DNA of 64,000 nucleotides from Bradyrhizobium jicamae (GTDB taxonomy: Bacteria; Pseudomonadota; Alphaproteobacteria; Rhizobiales; Xanthobacteraceae): NCBI RefSeq assembly GCF_018130695.1, contig NZ_JAFCJX010000030.1, positions 1 through 64,000 on the forward strand, in the 5' to 3' direction. Numbering within the stretch: position 1 is the first letter of the stretch; the number at the start of each line of letters is the position of its first letter. This document shows, piece by piece, positions 9,030 through 17,580 of the stretch. Both the position numbers and the translations under genes were made by a program. The notes beneath the pieces were generated by a model, which worked only from the letters and a program-made list of their open reading frames with translations, did no database searches and had not been told where the DNA came from.

Positions 9030-10148
9030 TTACTTCCCCCACACCTCATTGGCGACATCGACGGCGAGCCGCAGCTTGGCCCATTGCTCTTCCTCGGAGA
9101 GGATGTTGCCTTCCTCGGTCGAGGCGAAGCCGCATTGCGGCGACACCGCGAGCTGATCGAGCGGAGCGAACTTCGCCGCCTCTTCCAGCCGGCGCTTGAT
9201 GTCGTCCTTCTTCTCGAGCTCGCCGAACTTCGAGGTGATGACGCCGACCACCACGACCTTGTTGCCCTTCGGCAAATAGCGCAGCGGCTCGAAGCCGCCG
9301 GCGCGATCGGAATCATATTCGAGGAAGTAGCCGTCGTAATTGGTGCCGGCGAGCATGGTCTCGGCGACCGGCTCGTAGCCGCCCGAGGAGATCCAGGTCG
9401 AACGGAAATTGCCGCGGCAGACATGGGTCGAGATCACCATGTCGGACGGGCGATCGGCAATCGCGTAGTTGATGACGCGGGCGTAGATCTCCTGCAGGCC
9501 GTCGGGATTGTCGCCGCGATCGCGCGCCTTCTGCAACTCGTCCTGCGAGCAGAGATAGGCCCAGACCGTGTCGTCGAACTGCAGATAGCGGCAGCCGGCG
9601 TCATAGAACGCCTTCACCGCCTTGCGGTAGGTCTTGCCGAGGTCCTGGAAGAATTCTTCCAGATCCGGATAGACCTCCTTGGAGATCAGCTTGCGGCCGC
9701 CGCGGAAGTGCAGCACCGCAGGCGACGGGATCGTCATCTTGGCGGTGACATGGGCCTGGTCCGCAACCTTCTTCAGGAAGCGAAAGTGATCCAGCATCGG
9801 ATGATTGTCGGGGAAGTCGAGCTTGCCGATCACACGCACGGCGTCGTGGCGGGTCTGCACGCCCGCGAACTGGATGCCCATGTCGGGGTGGAACATCTCG
9901 CAGCCACCGAGCTTGGCGAGGAAGTCGAAATGCCACCAGGAGCGGCGGAATTCGCCGTCGGTCGCGAGCTTCAGGCCGATCGAGGCCTGCTTGTGCACGA
10001 CTTTCTCGATCTCGGAATCCTCGATCTTGCGCAGCTCATCGGCCGAAATCTCGCCCTTTTCGAGCCTGGCGCGGGCTTCCTTGATCTTCGGCGGCCGCAA
10101 CAGGCTGCCGACCTCGTCGGCGCGGAACGGAGGCTTGGTTCGCTGCAT
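9030..10148 (-). CDS. Cobalamin-independent methionine synthase II family (core MetE-like) protein
   Basis: At 372 aa this is the catalytic half of MetE only, lacking the N-terminal folate domain of the classical 750-aa enzyme. The zinc and homocysteine ligands are visible: His242 and Cys244 (STHVCRGN), Glu277 (FLEYDS) and Cys339 (SPQCGFAS). The family transfers methyl groups to a thiol, usually homocysteine, from a donor that is often not methyltetrahydrofolate. ATG at 10148 has GGGAG 7 bases upstream. It follows livF by 19 bases and precedes the flavin monooxygenase, so it is probably co-transcribed with the transporter. Its methyl donor may be something the transporter imports; that is inference. 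Confidence 0.88.
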   Translation of the reverse strand: MQRTKPPFRADEVGSLLRPPKIKEARARLEKGEISADELRKIEDSEIEKVVHKQASIGLKLATDGEFRRSWWHFDFLAKLGGCEMFHPDMGIQFAGVQTRHDAVRVIGKLDFPDNHPMLDHFRFLKKVADQAHVTAKMTIPSPAVLHFRGGRKLISKEVYPDLEEFFQDLGKTYRKAVKAFYDAGCRYLQFDDTVWAYLCSQDELQKARDRGDNPDGLQEIYARVINYAIADRPSDMVISTHVCRGNFRSTWISSGGYEPVAETMLAGTNYDGYFLEYDSDRAGGFEPLRYLPKGNKVVVVGVITSKFGELEKKDDIKRRLEEAAKFAPLDQLAVSPQCGFASTEEGNILSEEEQWAKLRLAVDVANEVWGK

Positions 10149-10167
10149 GGTCAACTCCCGAGAAAGG

Positions 10168-10884
10168 TCAGTGCGCTTTGGCCCCGGAGACGCCGAGATG
10201 GCGATCGAGGACCGAGGGATCGGCCTTCAGCGCGCTGCTTGCGGCGTCATGGACGATCGTGCCGCGCTCCAATATCACAACCCGGTCGGCCAGCCCCAGA
10301 ATCTTTTGCGCGTTCTGTTCCACGATGATCGAGCAGATGCCGCCGGACCGGGTGATGGTCCCGATCGCCTTCAAGAGCTCCTCGACGATGATCGGTGCCA
10401 GCCCCTCGGTCGGCTCGTCCAAGAGCAGCACCTTCGGGTTCAAGGTCAGCGCCCGGCCGATCGCCAGCATCTGCTGCTCGCCGCCGGAGAGCTGGTTGCC
10501 GAAATTGCTGCGCCGCTCTCTCAATCGCGGAAACATTTCATAAACCCTGTCGACGGTCCACGGCCCGGGCTGGGCGACCGCCGTCATGTTCTCCTCGACG
10601 GTGAGCGAGCGGAAGATGTTGCGCTCCTGCGGCACCCAGCCGATTCCCGCCCGCGCCCGCTGGTCCGGCCGCATCGTCGTGACGTCATTGCCGCCAAGCG
10701 CGACGCTGCCGCCGAAGCGGCGGGTGATGCCGACGACCGAATTGATCAGCGTGGTCTTGCCGGTGCCGTTGCGGCCGAGCAGCGCCAGCACCTGGCCCTC
10801 GGCCAGCGACAGCGACATGTTGGGCAGCACCACGGCCTCACCGTAGCCGGCGCGCAGGCCCTGGATGGAGAGAAGATCAGGCAT
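10168..10884 (-). CDS. livF: Branched-chain amino acid-type ABC transporter ATPase LivF
   Basis: The 238-aa ATPase has Walker A GRNGTGKT (37-44), signature LSGGEQQ (132-138) and Walker B VLLLDEP (152-158). It is the LivF-type partner of the LivG ATPase encoded just upstream, with which it overlaps by 8 bases, indicating translational coupling. Together they power the LivH/LivM permease for periplasmic-binding-protein-dependent uptake of hydrophobic amino acids or related compounds. The order LivK-LivH-LivM-LivG-LivF is standard; the two metabolic genes after it are not. Confidence 0.95.
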   Translation of the reverse strand: MPDLLSIQGLRAGYGEAVVLPNMSLSLAEGQVLALLGRNGTGKTTLINSVVGITRRFGGSVALGGNDVTTMRPDQRARAGIGWVPQERNIFRSLTVEENMTAVAQPGPWTVDRVYEMFPRLRERRSNFGNQLSGGEQQMLAIGRALTLNPKVLLLDEPTEGLAPIIVEELLKAIGTITRSGGICSIIVEQNAQKILGLADRVVILERGTIVHDAASSALKADPSVLDRHLGVSGAKAH

Positions 10885-11632
10885 CCGCCGCCTCGCCGAG
10901 ATAGACCGCCTTCACCTGCGGATCGCGCGCGACCTCGTCGGGCGCACCCTCGGTCAGCAGGCCGCCATTGACCAGCACCGAGATGCGGTCGGCGAAGGAG
11001 AACACGAGATCCATGTCATGCTCGATCAGGAGCACCGTGACGTCGCGCGGCAAGGCCGCGACCGCCGCCAGGATGTCATGCCGCTCGCTCTCGGGCACGC
11101 CGGCTGCGGGCTCGTCGAGCAGCAGCACGCGCGGCCTGGTTGCGATCGCGACAGCGATCTCGAGCAGACGCTGCTTGCCATAGGGAAGCGTCGAGGTGAG
11201 CTCGTTCATGACGTCGAGCAGATGGAAACGGCCGAGGATCTCCGCGATCTCGGTGTTGACGTCCTCACGCGTGCCCATCCGCCGCCACCAGTCGCTGCCG
11301 CGGCCCAGCCGTTCCGAGACGGCGAGGCCGATGGTCTCCAGCGGCGTCAGGTCGGGATAGAGCTGGTTGATCTGGAAGGTGCGCGACAACCCGCGCAGCA
11401 CACGCGTATGCACCGGCAGGTCGGTGATGTCGTTGCCTTCGAGCAGGATGCGGCCGCCATTCGGCTTCAGCACGCCGGTCAGCTGGTTGATGATGGTGGT
11501 CTTGCCGGCGCCGTTCGGGCCGATCAGGGCGTGACGGGCGCCCTGCACCACCTTGAGCGAGAGGTCGCGGGTGACGCGGAGCCCGCCGAAGGATTTTTCT
11601 AGCCCGCGCGTTTCCAGTGCGATCGTGCTCAT
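10877..11632 (-). CDS. livG: Branched-chain amino acid-type ABC transporter ATPase LivG
   Basis: The 251-aa ATPase carries Walker A GPNGAGKT (38-45), the LivG-type signature LPYGKQR, Walker B VLLLDEPAAG, and an IEHDMD switch segment. LivG proteins pair with LivF as an ATPase heterodimer on the membrane permease. It overlaps livM by 4 bases (ATGA) and livF by 8, so the three are translationally coupled. A second, diverged livG lies at 20736 in another operon. Confidence 0.95.
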   Translation of the reverse strand: MSTIALETRGLEKSFGGLRVTRDLSLKVVQGARHALIGPNGAGKTTIINQLTGVLKPNGGRILLEGNDITDLPVHTRVLRGLSRTFQINQLYPDLTPLETIGLAVSERLGRGSDWWRRMGTREDVNTEIAEILGRFHLLDVMNELTSTLPYGKQRLLEIAVAIATRPRVLLLDEPAAGVPESERHDILAAVAALPRDVTVLLIEHDMDLVFSFADRISVLVNGGLLTEGAPDEVARDPQVKAVYLGEAADA

Positions 11633-12660
11633 GATGCGTCACTCTCTGGAACGGCGACGACGGCCTTGCGTCCGAACAGCTGGCGAATGATCAGGTTCGG
11701 CACGAACAGCACCCAGCGATGGATGCGCTCGCGGCCGAGCATCACGATCACGATCAGCACCAGGCCGATCCAGAACAGCCAGTATTGCGGCGTGATGGTC
11801 TGGAACAATTCCTGCAGCATCTTGAACACGACGGCGCCGATCAGCCCGCCATAGAGATAGCCGGTGCCGCCGATCACGAGCACAAGCATCAGGTCGGCCG
11901 AGCGCTCGAACGCGAATACGTCGAGCGAGGCCAGCGCCGTGGTCTGGGTGAACAGCGCGCCCGCGATACCGGCATAGAAGGCGGCAAGCGTATAGATCGC
12001 GATCAGGCGGCGGTTGACGGGGACGCCGATCGCGGCCGCCCGCAGCGGGTTGTTCTTGATCGCGCGCAGTGACAGGCCGAACGGCGAATGCACCACGCGG
12101 CGCGCCAGCAGGAACATCAGGAACAGCACGATCAGCGAATAGAAGAAGCCGGTCTTGCCGAACATGTCGAAGGCGAACATGCCGAGGATCGGCTGCATCT
12201 CGATGCCCTGAAGACCATCGGTGCCGCCGGTGATGTTGGAGAAACGCTCGGCGAGCGCCTCGAGCAGCAGCGCGATGCCGAGCGTGACCATCAGCCGCGT
12301 CAGGTCGACGCCGCGGATCACGAGGAAGCTCGTGAGGAAGCCGAGCACGGTCGCCACCAGGCCGGCGGCGACCAGCGCGATGACCGGCTCGTTGATGATG
12401 CCGTGCAGCGCCAGCAAGCCGGCGGAATAGGCGCCGACGCCGAAGAAGGCGGCATGGCCGAGCGAGACGATGCCCGCATAGCCGAGGATCAAATCGAGCG
12501 ACATCGCAAACAGCGCCAGCCGCAGGATGTCGGTCATGATCAGGTAGCGCGACGGAAACAGGAAGGCGCAGGCCAAAACCAGAATCCAGAACGCGAACTC
12601 GCTGGGGCGCCAGCGCGCGCTGGCCATGGCAGAGGTGGAGACGTCGGATGGCGCAGTCAT
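11629..12660 (-). CDS. livM: Branched-chain amino acid-type ABC transporter permease LivM
   Basis: The 343-aa polytopic membrane protein has about nine to ten hydrophobic segments and the LivM hallmark LGYAGIVSLGHAAFFGVGAY near residues 59-78. The cytoplasmic coupling region LRAIKNNPLRAAAIG contacts the ATPases. It forms the channel with LivH. The start is ATG 12660, with a short serine-rich N-terminal tail. It lies 7 bases after livH and overlaps livG by 4, consistent with one operon. Confidence 0.95.
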   Translation of the reverse strand: MTAPSDVSTSAMASARWRPSEFAFWILVLACAFLFPSRYLIMTDILRLALFAMSLDLILGYAGIVSLGHAAFFGVGAYSAGLLALHGIINEPVIALVAAGLVATVLGFLTSFLVIRGVDLTRLMVTLGIALLLEALAERFSNITGGTDGLQGIEMQPILGMFAFDMFGKTGFFYSLIVLFLMFLLARRVVHSPFGLSLRAIKNNPLRAAAIGVPVNRRLIAIYTLAAFYAGIAGALFTQTTALASLDVFAFERSADLMLVLVIGGTGYLYGGLIGAVVFKMLQELFQTITPQYWLFWIGLVLIVIVMLGRERIHRWVLFVPNLIIRQLFGRKAVVAVPESDAS

Positions 12661-12667
12661 ATCGGGC

Positions 12668-13537
12668 TCAACGCGCGGCGGTGCGGCCGAACAGGCCGTT
12701 GGGACGCCAAAGCAGGATCACGATCATGACGGTGTAGATCACGAACGGGCCCATCTTCGGCACGTAATATTTGCCGGCGACGTCGGCGATGCCGAGCAAG
12801 AGCGAGGCCAGGAACGGCCCGGTGATGCTCGAGGAGCCGCCGACGGTGACGACGATCAGGAAGTAGATCATGAATTTCAGCGGGAAGTACGGATCGAGCC
12901 CGAGGATCTCCGCGCTCAGCGCGCCGCCGAGACCGGCAAGGCCGCAACCAAATGCAAAGGTGAAGGCGAACACCTGCGGCACGTTGATGCCGAGCCCGAT
13001 CGCGGCGCGGGGATCGTCGACCGCGGCGCGCAGCCGGCTGCCGAACCGGGTCTTGGCCAGGATCAATTGCAGCGCCAGCGTCAGCAGGCCGCAGATCACC
13101 ACGATCATCAGCCGGTAGCGGCCGATGCCCACGCCGAACAGGTCGATCTGCCCTTCCAGCGCCGCCGGCAGTTTGATGAAGACCCGTGACGATCCCATGA
13201 TGTAGTCGACGGCTGCGACCGACATGAAGGTCAGGCCGATCGAGAACAGCACCTGGTCGAGATGGCTGCGGGTGTAGAGGTGGCGATAGAGTGTCCGCTC
13301 CAGCGCCACGCCGATCACGGCGCTGACCACGAAGGCGAGCGGCAGCGCGGCGAAGAACCCCCAGCCCTGCTGGTTGACCAGCACGGCGCAGATGTAACCG
13401 CCGGTCATCGCGAAGGCGCCGTGGGCGAGATTGACGAAGTTCATCAGCCCGAGCGTGACCGCGAGCCCGCAGGCGAGCACGAACAACAGCATGCCGTAGG
13501 CGACGCCGTCGAACAGGATGGTGAAGAGCGTGGTCAT
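12668..13537 (-). CDS. livH: Branched-chain amino acid-type ABC transporter permease LivH
   Basis: The 289-aa integral membrane permease carries the LivH signature GLMNFVNLAHGAFAMTGGY (about 30-48) and the coupling segment FGSRLRAAVDDPRAAIGLGI. It pairs with LivM to make the transmembrane pore. It is separated from the upstream binding-protein gene livK by about 200 bases containing a dispersed inverted repeat (13588-13699). This could attenuate or stabilise the message so that livK is expressed more strongly than the membrane genes; that is inference. Confidence 0.95.
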   Translation of the reverse strand: MTTLFTILFDGVAYGMLLFVLACGLAVTLGLMNFVNLAHGAFAMTGGYICAVLVNQQGWGFFAALPLAFVVSAVIGVALERTLYRHLYTRSHLDQVLFSIGLTFMSVAAVDYIMGSSRVFIKLPAALEGQIDLFGVGIGRYRLMIVVICGLLTLALQLILAKTRFGSRLRAAVDDPRAAIGLGINVPQVFAFTFAFGCGLAGLGGALSAEILGLDPYFPLKFMIYFLIVVTVGGSSSITGPFLASLLLGIADVAGKYYVPKMGPFVIYTVMIVILLWRPNGLFGRTAAR

Positions 13538-13587
13538 GGAAGGCGAGATCAGCCAGCGTTAGAGAGTCATATCGATCGGACAATTTC

Positions 13588-13699
13588 GTCATGGCCGGGC
13601 AAAAGCGCGAAGCGCGTCTTCGCGAAGATGTCCCGGCCATCCACGTCTTTCTCGCCGCGGAACGACGTGGATGCCCGGGACAAGCCCGGGCATGACGTG
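13588..13699. repeat. Intergenic repeat with three hairpins between livK and livH
   Basis: Three inverted repeats follow one another: ATGGCCGGG/CCCGGCCAT (13591-13599 and 13632-13640), CCACGTC/GACGTGG (13641-13647 and 13664-13670) and ATGCCCGGG/CCCGGGCAT (13671-13679 and 13685-13693). I recognise this as a common Bradyrhizobium intergenic repeat type, from memory. It lies within the liv operon, after the binding-protein gene. Confidence 0.75.
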
Positions 13700-13734
13700 G
13701 TGAGAGTGCGGCCTAGGTTACGAGTGACTCGTGG

Positions 13735-14913
13735 TCACTTCTTGGTCTTGCCGGAGTCCTTGACGGCCTCGAAGGTGGCGAATTCGACGTTGTAGAGCTC
13801 GCCGTCGACCTTCTCGACCTTGCGGATGTAGATGTTCTGCACGATGTCGCGGGTATCCGGATCGATCGAGATCGGGCCGCGCGGGCTCTCCCACTTCATG
13901 CCCTTCATCGCCTCGATCAGCTTGTCGCCATTCGTATCGCCATTGGTCTTCTTCAAGGCTTCATAGATCAGGTGGATGCCGTCATAGCCGCCGACCGCCA
14001 TGAAGCCCGGGCGGTTGTTGAAGGCCTTCTTGTAGGCCGTGACGAAATCCTTGTTCATCTGCGAGGGATGCGCCGCCGAATAGAGATGCGCGGTGACGGT
14101 GCCGAGCACGGCGTCGCCCATGTTGTTCAGCAGGTCGTCGTCGGTGACGTCGCCCGGCCCGATCACCTTGATGCCGGTCTTGTCGAGACCGCGCTCGGCA
14201 TACTGCTTCATGAAGTTGCCGCCCTGCCCGGCCGGCACGAACACGAACATTGCGTCCGGCTTGGAGTCCTTCATGCGCTGCAGGAACGGCGCGAAGTCGG
14301 GGTTCGCCAGGGGCACCTTGACCTCTTCGACGATCTCGCCGCCGCCGGCAGTGAAGTTCTGCTTGAAGAAGTTCAGCGCGTCATTGCCCGGCGCGTAGTC
14401 CGAAGTCAGCGTCGCGACCTTCTTTATGCCGTTCTTGACCGCCCAGTCGGCGATGATGGTGGAGGACTGGGCCAGCGTGAAGCTGGTGCGCACGATATAG
14501 GGCGAGCGCTCGGTGATGATCGAGGTGCCCGCGGCCATCACGATCTCGGGGACCTTGCCCTGGGTCGCCAGCGGCGCTGCGGCGAGCGCGGCGGGCGTGA
14601 CGCCGAAGCCCGCGATGAAGTTGACCTTGTCGTTGACAATCAGTTCCTGCGCGAGGCGCTTGGTGTTATCAGGGACCGCCGCGTCATCCTTCAGGATGAC
14701 CTCGATCTTCTTGCCGGCGACGGTGTCGCCGTGCTGCTGCATGTAGAGCTTGATCGCGTTGTCGATCTGCTTGCCGGTCGATGCCTGACCGCCGGTCATC
14801 GGCACGATCAGGCCGATCTTGACGGTGTCTTCGGCGCGCGCCGGAGCGCCTGCGACGAGCCCCGCCACCACGGCCGTCGATGCGGCCAGCAACATGTTGC
14901 GACGATTGAACAT
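13735..14913 (-). CDS. livK: Periplasmic substrate-binding protein LivK of the first liv operon
   Basis: This is a 392-aa periplasmic binding protein of the Leu/Ile/Val family (type I fold). ATG at 14913 follows a strong GAGAGG ribosome-binding site; a longer frame exists but adds no signal-like sequence. The N-terminus MFNRRNMLLAASTAVVAG...APARA is a signal peptide with a twin arginine, so Sec or Tat export is possible. The mature part opens DTVKIGLIVPMTGGQASTGKQ, the usual start of the ligand-binding lobe. It captures the substrate for LivHMGF. The substrate is probably an amino acid or a small acid linked to the two downstream metabolic enzymes. Confidence 0.93.
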   Translation of the reverse strand: MFNRRNMLLAASTAVVAGLVAGAPARAEDTVKIGLIVPMTGGQASTGKQIDNAIKLYMQQHGDTVAGKKIEVILKDDAAVPDNTKRLAQELIVNDKVNFIAGFGVTPAALAAAPLATQGKVPEIVMAAGTSIITERSPYIVRTSFTLAQSSTIIADWAVKNGIKKVATLTSDYAPGNDALNFFKQNFTAGGGEIVEEVKVPLANPDFAPFLQRMKDSKPDAMFVFVPAGQGGNFMKQYAERGLDKTGIKVIGPGDVTDDDLLNNMGDAVLGTVTAHLYSAAHPSQMNKDFVTAYKKAFNNRPGFMAVGGYDGIHLIYEALKKTNGDTNGDKLIEAMKGMKWESPRGPISIDPDTRDIVQNIYIRKVEKVDGELYNVEFATFEAVKDSGKTKK

Positions 14914-15166
14914 GAACGTCCTCTCCCCCTTCCACTCTTCTGAACTTGAGCCGAGTGCCCGGCTCTTGCCCTTCAATTAACCCGCATGTTTGCGGCCGTG
15001 CCGCAAGGCGACATGGCGTCTTTCACTGCCCTATTGTCAATCGGACGATGGGCGAGTTTCGCGCGCGATACCGCTTGGCGGTCGACAGTCACCGGTACCA
15101 AGATACTAAAGACACATCCCGGGATTCAACCGCTCTTGGTCCTCCATTACTCGCCGTCGAGCCGCC

Positions 15167-15186
15167 ATTTGTACAAATGTACAAAT
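15167..15186. promoter_or_regulatory. Palindrome and tandem TGTACAAA, candidate operator
   Basis: ATTTGTACAAAT (15167-15178) is a perfect 12-bp palindrome, and TGTACAAA occurs twice in tandem at 15170-15177 and 15178-15185. It lies in the 367-bp divergent gap between livK (minus) and the lipoprotein gene (plus), about 255 bases before the livK start and 95 before the lipoprotein start. It is far more AT-rich than its surroundings. It looks like a dimeric regulator site, but I cannot name the regulator. Nothing else was recognised in 14914-15280. Confidence 0.4.
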
Positions 15187-15280
15187 AAACTGGTCTTGTC
15201 AACAAAGAAGCCCCTGTTGCGACCGATCGGCGCGCCCTAAATCCATCATCCTTAAAGGTTACGGTCTTAAGCCTCTGCCG

Positions 15281-15574
15281 ATGATGATTCCCGCCCGCCA
15301 TATCCTCGCCGCCATCTCGCTCGCCCTCACCGCGTGCGGATTGAGCGCCTGCAGCTCGATCAACGGGACGGTCGGCGCCGGGATGGCCGATGTCATGCCG
15401 GCCTGGGCCGGCGGCCTGCCCTCGGATGCACCGCCGCGGCCGGGCACGGCCAAATATGACGAGTTCATGCGCGAGCGGGAGCGCAAGCGACTGCTGCCGG
15501 CATCCGAACGCGGCGACGACGCGAAGCCGGCGCAAACCACGCAACCTGCACAGGCCCAGAGCACCGCGCATTGA
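15281..15574 (+). CDS. Small outer-membrane-type lipoprotein, 97 aa
   Basis: The protein has a signal peptide with a lipobox: a hydrophobic stretch (ILAAISLALTACG) ends in LSAC with the lipidated cysteine at residue 24, followed by Ser-Ser, which favours outer-membrane sorting. The mature part is short (about 74 aa), with PPRPGTAKYDEFMRERERKR and a Gln/Ala/Pro-rich tail. No domain is recognised. Two consecutive ATGs (15281 and 15284) could start it. It converges on purU with 16 bases between stops. Confidence 0.75.
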   Translation: MMIPARHILAAISLALTACGLSACSSINGTVGAGMADVMPAWAGGLPSDAPPRPGTAKYDEFMRERERKRLLPASERGDDAKPAQTTQPAQAQSTAH

Positions 15575-15590
15575 CGCGGCGCGCGGTGCC

Positions 15591-16454
15591 TTAATCCACG
15601 AACACCACGGTCTTGCGGCCGTTCAGGATGACGCGGTCGGCGAGATGGTAGCGGATCGCGCGCGCCAGCACGCGACGCTCGATGTCGCGCCCCTTGCGCA
15701 CCAGATCCTCCGGCGTGTCGCGGTGGCTGATGCGCTCGACGTCCTGGTCGATGATCGGGCCTTCGTCGAGGTCGCGGGTGACGTAATGCGCGGTGGCGCC
15801 GATCAGCTTGACGCCGCGCTCATGCGCCTGGTGATAGGGCCTGGCGCCCTTGAAGCCCGGCAGGAACGAGTGATGGATGTTGATGCAGCGGCCGGACAGC
15901 CGCGCCGACATCTCGTCCGACAGGATCTGCATGTAGCGCGCCAGCACGACGAGATCGGTCTTGGTGTCCTGGACCAGCTGCCACACCGCGTCTTCCTGCT
16001 GGCGCTTGGTCTCCTTGGTGATCGGCATGTAGTGGAACGGGATGTCGCCGAAATCGAGCGCGCCGTAGACCTCGCGCGGATGGTTGGAGACAACAGCGGT
16101 CGGGATCATCTCGAGTTCGCCGGTGCGCCAGCGATAGAGCAGATCGACCAGGCAGTGATCCGATTTCGACACCAGCAACATGACACGGCGGCGGTTGGCG
16201 CGGTCGCGCATCTGCCACTCCATGCCGAAGCGCTCGGCGATCGCGGCAAAACCGGTCTGCAGCGCCGCCAGTTCGACCGCGAGATCGGCCGCGGTGAACA
16301 CCACGCGCATGAAGAACTTCTTGGTCTCGATGTCGTCGAACTGCTGGGCGTCGAGGATGTTCTGCCCGTTATGGGCCAGGAAGGTCGACACCGCCGAGAC
16401 GATGCCCGGGCGATCGGGACAGGACAGGGTCAGGACGAATTGATGGTCGGACAT
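15591..16454 (-). CDS. purU: Formyltetrahydrofolate deformylase
   Basis: PurU hydrolyses 10-formyltetrahydrofolate to formate and tetrahydrofolate, balancing one-carbon pools and feeding formate to PurT. The 287-aa protein has an N-terminal ACT domain (about 5-85, FVLTLSCPDRPGIVSAVS) and a C-terminal formyltransferase fold with the catalytic region CINIHHSFLPGFKGARPY and the conserved Asp in TRDLDEGPIIDQD. Length and motifs match the family throughout. It appears to be transcribed alone. Confidence 0.96.
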   Translation of the reverse strand: MSDHQFVLTLSCPDRPGIVSAVSTFLAHNGQNILDAQQFDDIETKKFFMRVVFTAADLAVELAALQTGFAAIAERFGMEWQMRDRANRRRVMLLVSKSDHCLVDLLYRWRTGELEMIPTAVVSNHPREVYGALDFGDIPFHYMPITKETKRQQEDAVWQLVQDTKTDLVVLARYMQILSDEMSARLSGRCINIHHSFLPGFKGARPYHQAHERGVKLIGATAHYVTRDLDEGPIIDQDVERISHRDTPEDLVRKGRDIERRVLARAIRYHLADRVILNGRKTVVFVD

Positions 16455-16594
16455 GCAGATTGACCAAGACTTGAGCAGATGCTGTGGAACGATTGACTTT
16501 TCGGCCTCCGTCTAACACCGCCGGCGCCCTTGCGCCAATCCCGCCTGCGGGTTCAAATCGAACAAATCGCCACCACCATTGTTAGAGCTTCACC

Positions 16595-17437
16595 ATGGCT
16601 GACCGGCTGAACGGCTACCGCATCCTGATCCTGGAAACCCGCGAGGAGGCGCAGTTCTCCCGCCTGCTCACCGAACAGGGCGCCGACGTGCTGCAATGCC
16701 CGATGTTCACCATCCACGACGCGCCCGATCCGGCACCGATCGAGGCCTGGATCAGCCGCGCGATCGCGCATCCGTTCGACGATCTTGTGCTGATGACCGG
16801 CGAAGGCCTGCGCCGGCTGATGAAGGTGGTGCGGCGACTCGGCGTCGAGACCGAGTTCGTCGCGAGCCTTGCCAAGGCGCGCAAATTCACCCGTGGCCCA
16901 AAACCGGGCAAGGCGCTGCGCGAGATCGCCCTGGAGCCGCAGATGACCACGGAGAAGCCGACGTCGGAAGGCGTCGCCGAGATGCTCGGCAAACTCGATC
17001 TGAAGGGGCACCGCCTCGGCCTGCAACTCTATCCGGACAAGGATCACGGCGTACTGCTCGGCGCGATCAAGGCGCAGGGGGCCGAGATCGATACCGTGCT
17101 GCCTTACGTCTATGACGCGCGGGCCGCCGACGCCAATATCGTCACCGCGATCGACGAGATGGCGCAAGGCCACGTCGATGCGATTGCGCTGACCAATCTC
17201 GGCCAGATCCGCCGCCTGATCGAAGTGGCGCGAACGCGCGGCTGCGAGGACAGGCTGCGCCAGGGTCTCGAGCGCACGCCGATTGCCTCGGTCGGGCCGG
17301 CGGTCTCGGACGAGCTCAAGTCCCACGGCCTGCGCACCGACATCTATCCGGCCGAGGATGCCTTCTTCATGCGGCCGCTGATCTCGGCGATGGCGGCGGC
17401 CCTGGCGAAGAACCCGCCGCGGGCGGCGGCGCGGTAG
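16595..17437 (+). CDS. Uroporphyrinogen-III synthase family protein
   Basis: The 280-aa protein shows the bilobed HemD pattern: an N-terminal lobe opening RILILETREEAQFSRLL, a middle segment SEGVAEMLGKLDLKGHRLGLQLYP, and the C-terminal DAIALTNLGQIRRLIEVA and ASVGPAVSDELKSHG elements typical of the family. HemD closes hydroxymethylbilane to uroporphyrinogen III in tetrapyrrole synthesis. It has no heme-gene neighbours, so this may be a second HemD-like protein with another role. The family call is firm; the exact function is less so. Confidence 0.8.
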   Translation: MADRLNGYRILILETREEAQFSRLLTEQGADVLQCPMFTIHDAPDPAPIEAWISRAIAHPFDDLVLMTGEGLRRLMKVVRRLGVETEFVASLAKARKFTRGPKPGKALREIALEPQMTTEKPTSEGVAEMLGKLDLKGHRLGLQLYPDKDHGVLLGAIKAQGAEIDTVLPYVYDARAADANIVTAIDEMAQGHVDAIALTNLGQIRRLIEVARTRGCEDRLRQGLERTPIASVGPAVSDELKSHGLRTDIYPAEDAFFMRPLISAMAAALAKNPPRAAAR

Positions 17438-17447
17438 TCGCCCCACC

Positions 17448-17560
17448 GTCATTGCAAGGAGCAAAGCGACGACTTGTCCGCCGAAGCCTTGGCGAAGGCG
17501 GAACCAATCCATCGCTCCGCAAGCGGTGAGATGGATTGCTTCGCTGCGCTCGCAATGACG
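17448..17560. repeat. Intergenic inverted repeat between the hemD-like gene and fcl
   Basis: CGTCATTGC at 17448-17456 pairs with GCAATGACG at 17552-17560, and an inner pair CAATCCATC (17505-17513) matches GATGGATTG (17530-17538). This double-stem structure sits between two convergent genes and could also serve as a terminator. I recognise the type as a frequent Bradyrhizobium repeat, from memory. Confidence 0.75.
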
Positions 17561-17580
17561 ATGTGGAGACGTTCGACGCC

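Noticed and set aside
9002..9424. Longer start for the flavin monooxygenase
   Set aside because: The upstream codons lie inside the MetE-like gene; GTG at 9001 has a strong ribosome-binding site and begins just before the FAD motif.
17448..17560. Possible CRISPR or tandem repeat
   Set aside because: It is a single nested inverted repeat with no regularly spaced direct repeats; no CRISPR array was seen anywhere in the window.
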